Under the pieces are notes generated by a model. That model did not search any database and was not told the origin of the DNA. It worked only from the letters and a program-made list of their open reading frames with translations. From assembly GCF_000422205.1 (NCBI RefSeq), contig NZ_ATHV01000021.1, positions 1-64,000 of the forward strand: a DNA stretch of 64,000 bases, read 5' to 3'. A program made the translations under genes and the position numbers. Source of the DNA: Desulfovibrio sp. X2 (GTDB lineage Bacteria > Desulfobacterota > Desulfovibrionia > Desulfovibrionales > Desulfovibrionaceae). Below are positions 63,948-64,000 of the stretch, piece by piece (the first letter of the stretch is position 1; every line of letters starts with the position of its first letter).

Positions 63948-64000
63948 ATGAGTGTGCCTTTCAACAAGCTCATCGCTCGCATAGATCTCGACGCCATCAG
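63948..64000 (+). CDS. alr: 5' end of a probable alanine racemase gene
   Basis: Seventeen full codons, MSVPFNKLIARIDLDAI, before the window ends. The IARIDLDAI pattern is typical of the alanine-racemase N-terminus just before the PLP lysine. The ATG has GAGGA seven bases upstream; an in-frame ATG at 63903 is also possible. Divergent from lptD across a 242-bp gap with no other recognised feature. The name is tentative because most of the gene is missing. Confidence 0.45.
   Translation, partial: MSVPFNKLIARIDLDAI

Overview
The window is GC-rich, densely packed bacterial chromosome. It reads as a Gram-negative, motile, anaerobic delta-proteobacterial (Desulfobacterota) relative of Desulfovibrio; this assignment is inference. 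The reasons are LPS and outer-membrane genes (kdsB, waaA, gmhB, hldD, lptD), a full flagellar export and regulation block, NiFe-hydrogenase maturation genes (hypDE), anaerobic tetrapyrrole and cobalt enzymes including a secreted CbiK of the kind described in Desulfovibrio, and a Fur-type box. I see no insertion sequence, prophage, CRISPR array, tRNA or rRNA.

Layout: 1-4.1 kb holds proC, ndk and a TrpX-type ABC transporter. 4.2-11.6 kb holds the envC-ctpA-yibQ envelope set, an endonuclease III-like glycosylase, prmA, argD and dut. 11.8-14.9 kb holds glycogen phosphorylase and a PilZ protein. 15.0-20.5 kb is a minus-strand tetrapyrrole/cobalt block: cytoplasmic cbiK, then a sigma-70 promoter, cobalamin riboswitch and intrinsic terminator, then secreted cbiK, an ABC permease, ATPase and binding protein, and a precorrin-2 methyltransferase, almost all overlapping. 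20.6-21.9 kb holds trmH and a Sua5/YrdC gene. 21.9-22.9 kb has no gene but carries a duplicated non-coding module. 22.9-27.3 kb is a glycogen operon (NUDIX, glgA, stand-alone CBM48, glgB), followed by pdxA and gmhB. 28.9-34.5 kb holds a TPR gene and a minus-strand set for cell-envelope precursors plus carA. 34.6-40.3 kb holds hypDE, cheV, ispH, dus and a small iron-regulated gene. 40.6-50.2 kb is a ten-gene minus-strand flagellar operon (fliR, flhB, flhA, flhF, flhG, fliA, cheY, fliL and small unknowns). 50.5-64 kb holds an M23 peptidase, a TtcA-like enzyme, rpoZ-dnaJ-moaC, a NYN protein, hisHF, a DsbA-like lipoprotein, hldD, mutL, lptD and the start of an alanine-racemase-like gene.

The most unusual element is the non-coding module at 21.97-22.58 kb. 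Two tandem copies each have a conserved distal block about 95 nt upstream of a canonical sigma-54 -24/-12 promoter, a second conserved block about 45 nt upstream, a pyrimidine-rich leader, and a long hairpin with an invariant apical part. The hairpin stems differ between the copies by compensatory base changes. This looks like a pair of sigma-54-dependent small RNAs placed directly upstream of the glycogen operon.

Starts were re-chosen wherever the longest open frame ran through an upstream gene. Ribosome-binding sites, 4-nt ATGA/GTGA overlaps and family N-termini were used for that. All functional names rest on motif and family recognition by eye, not on database searches.
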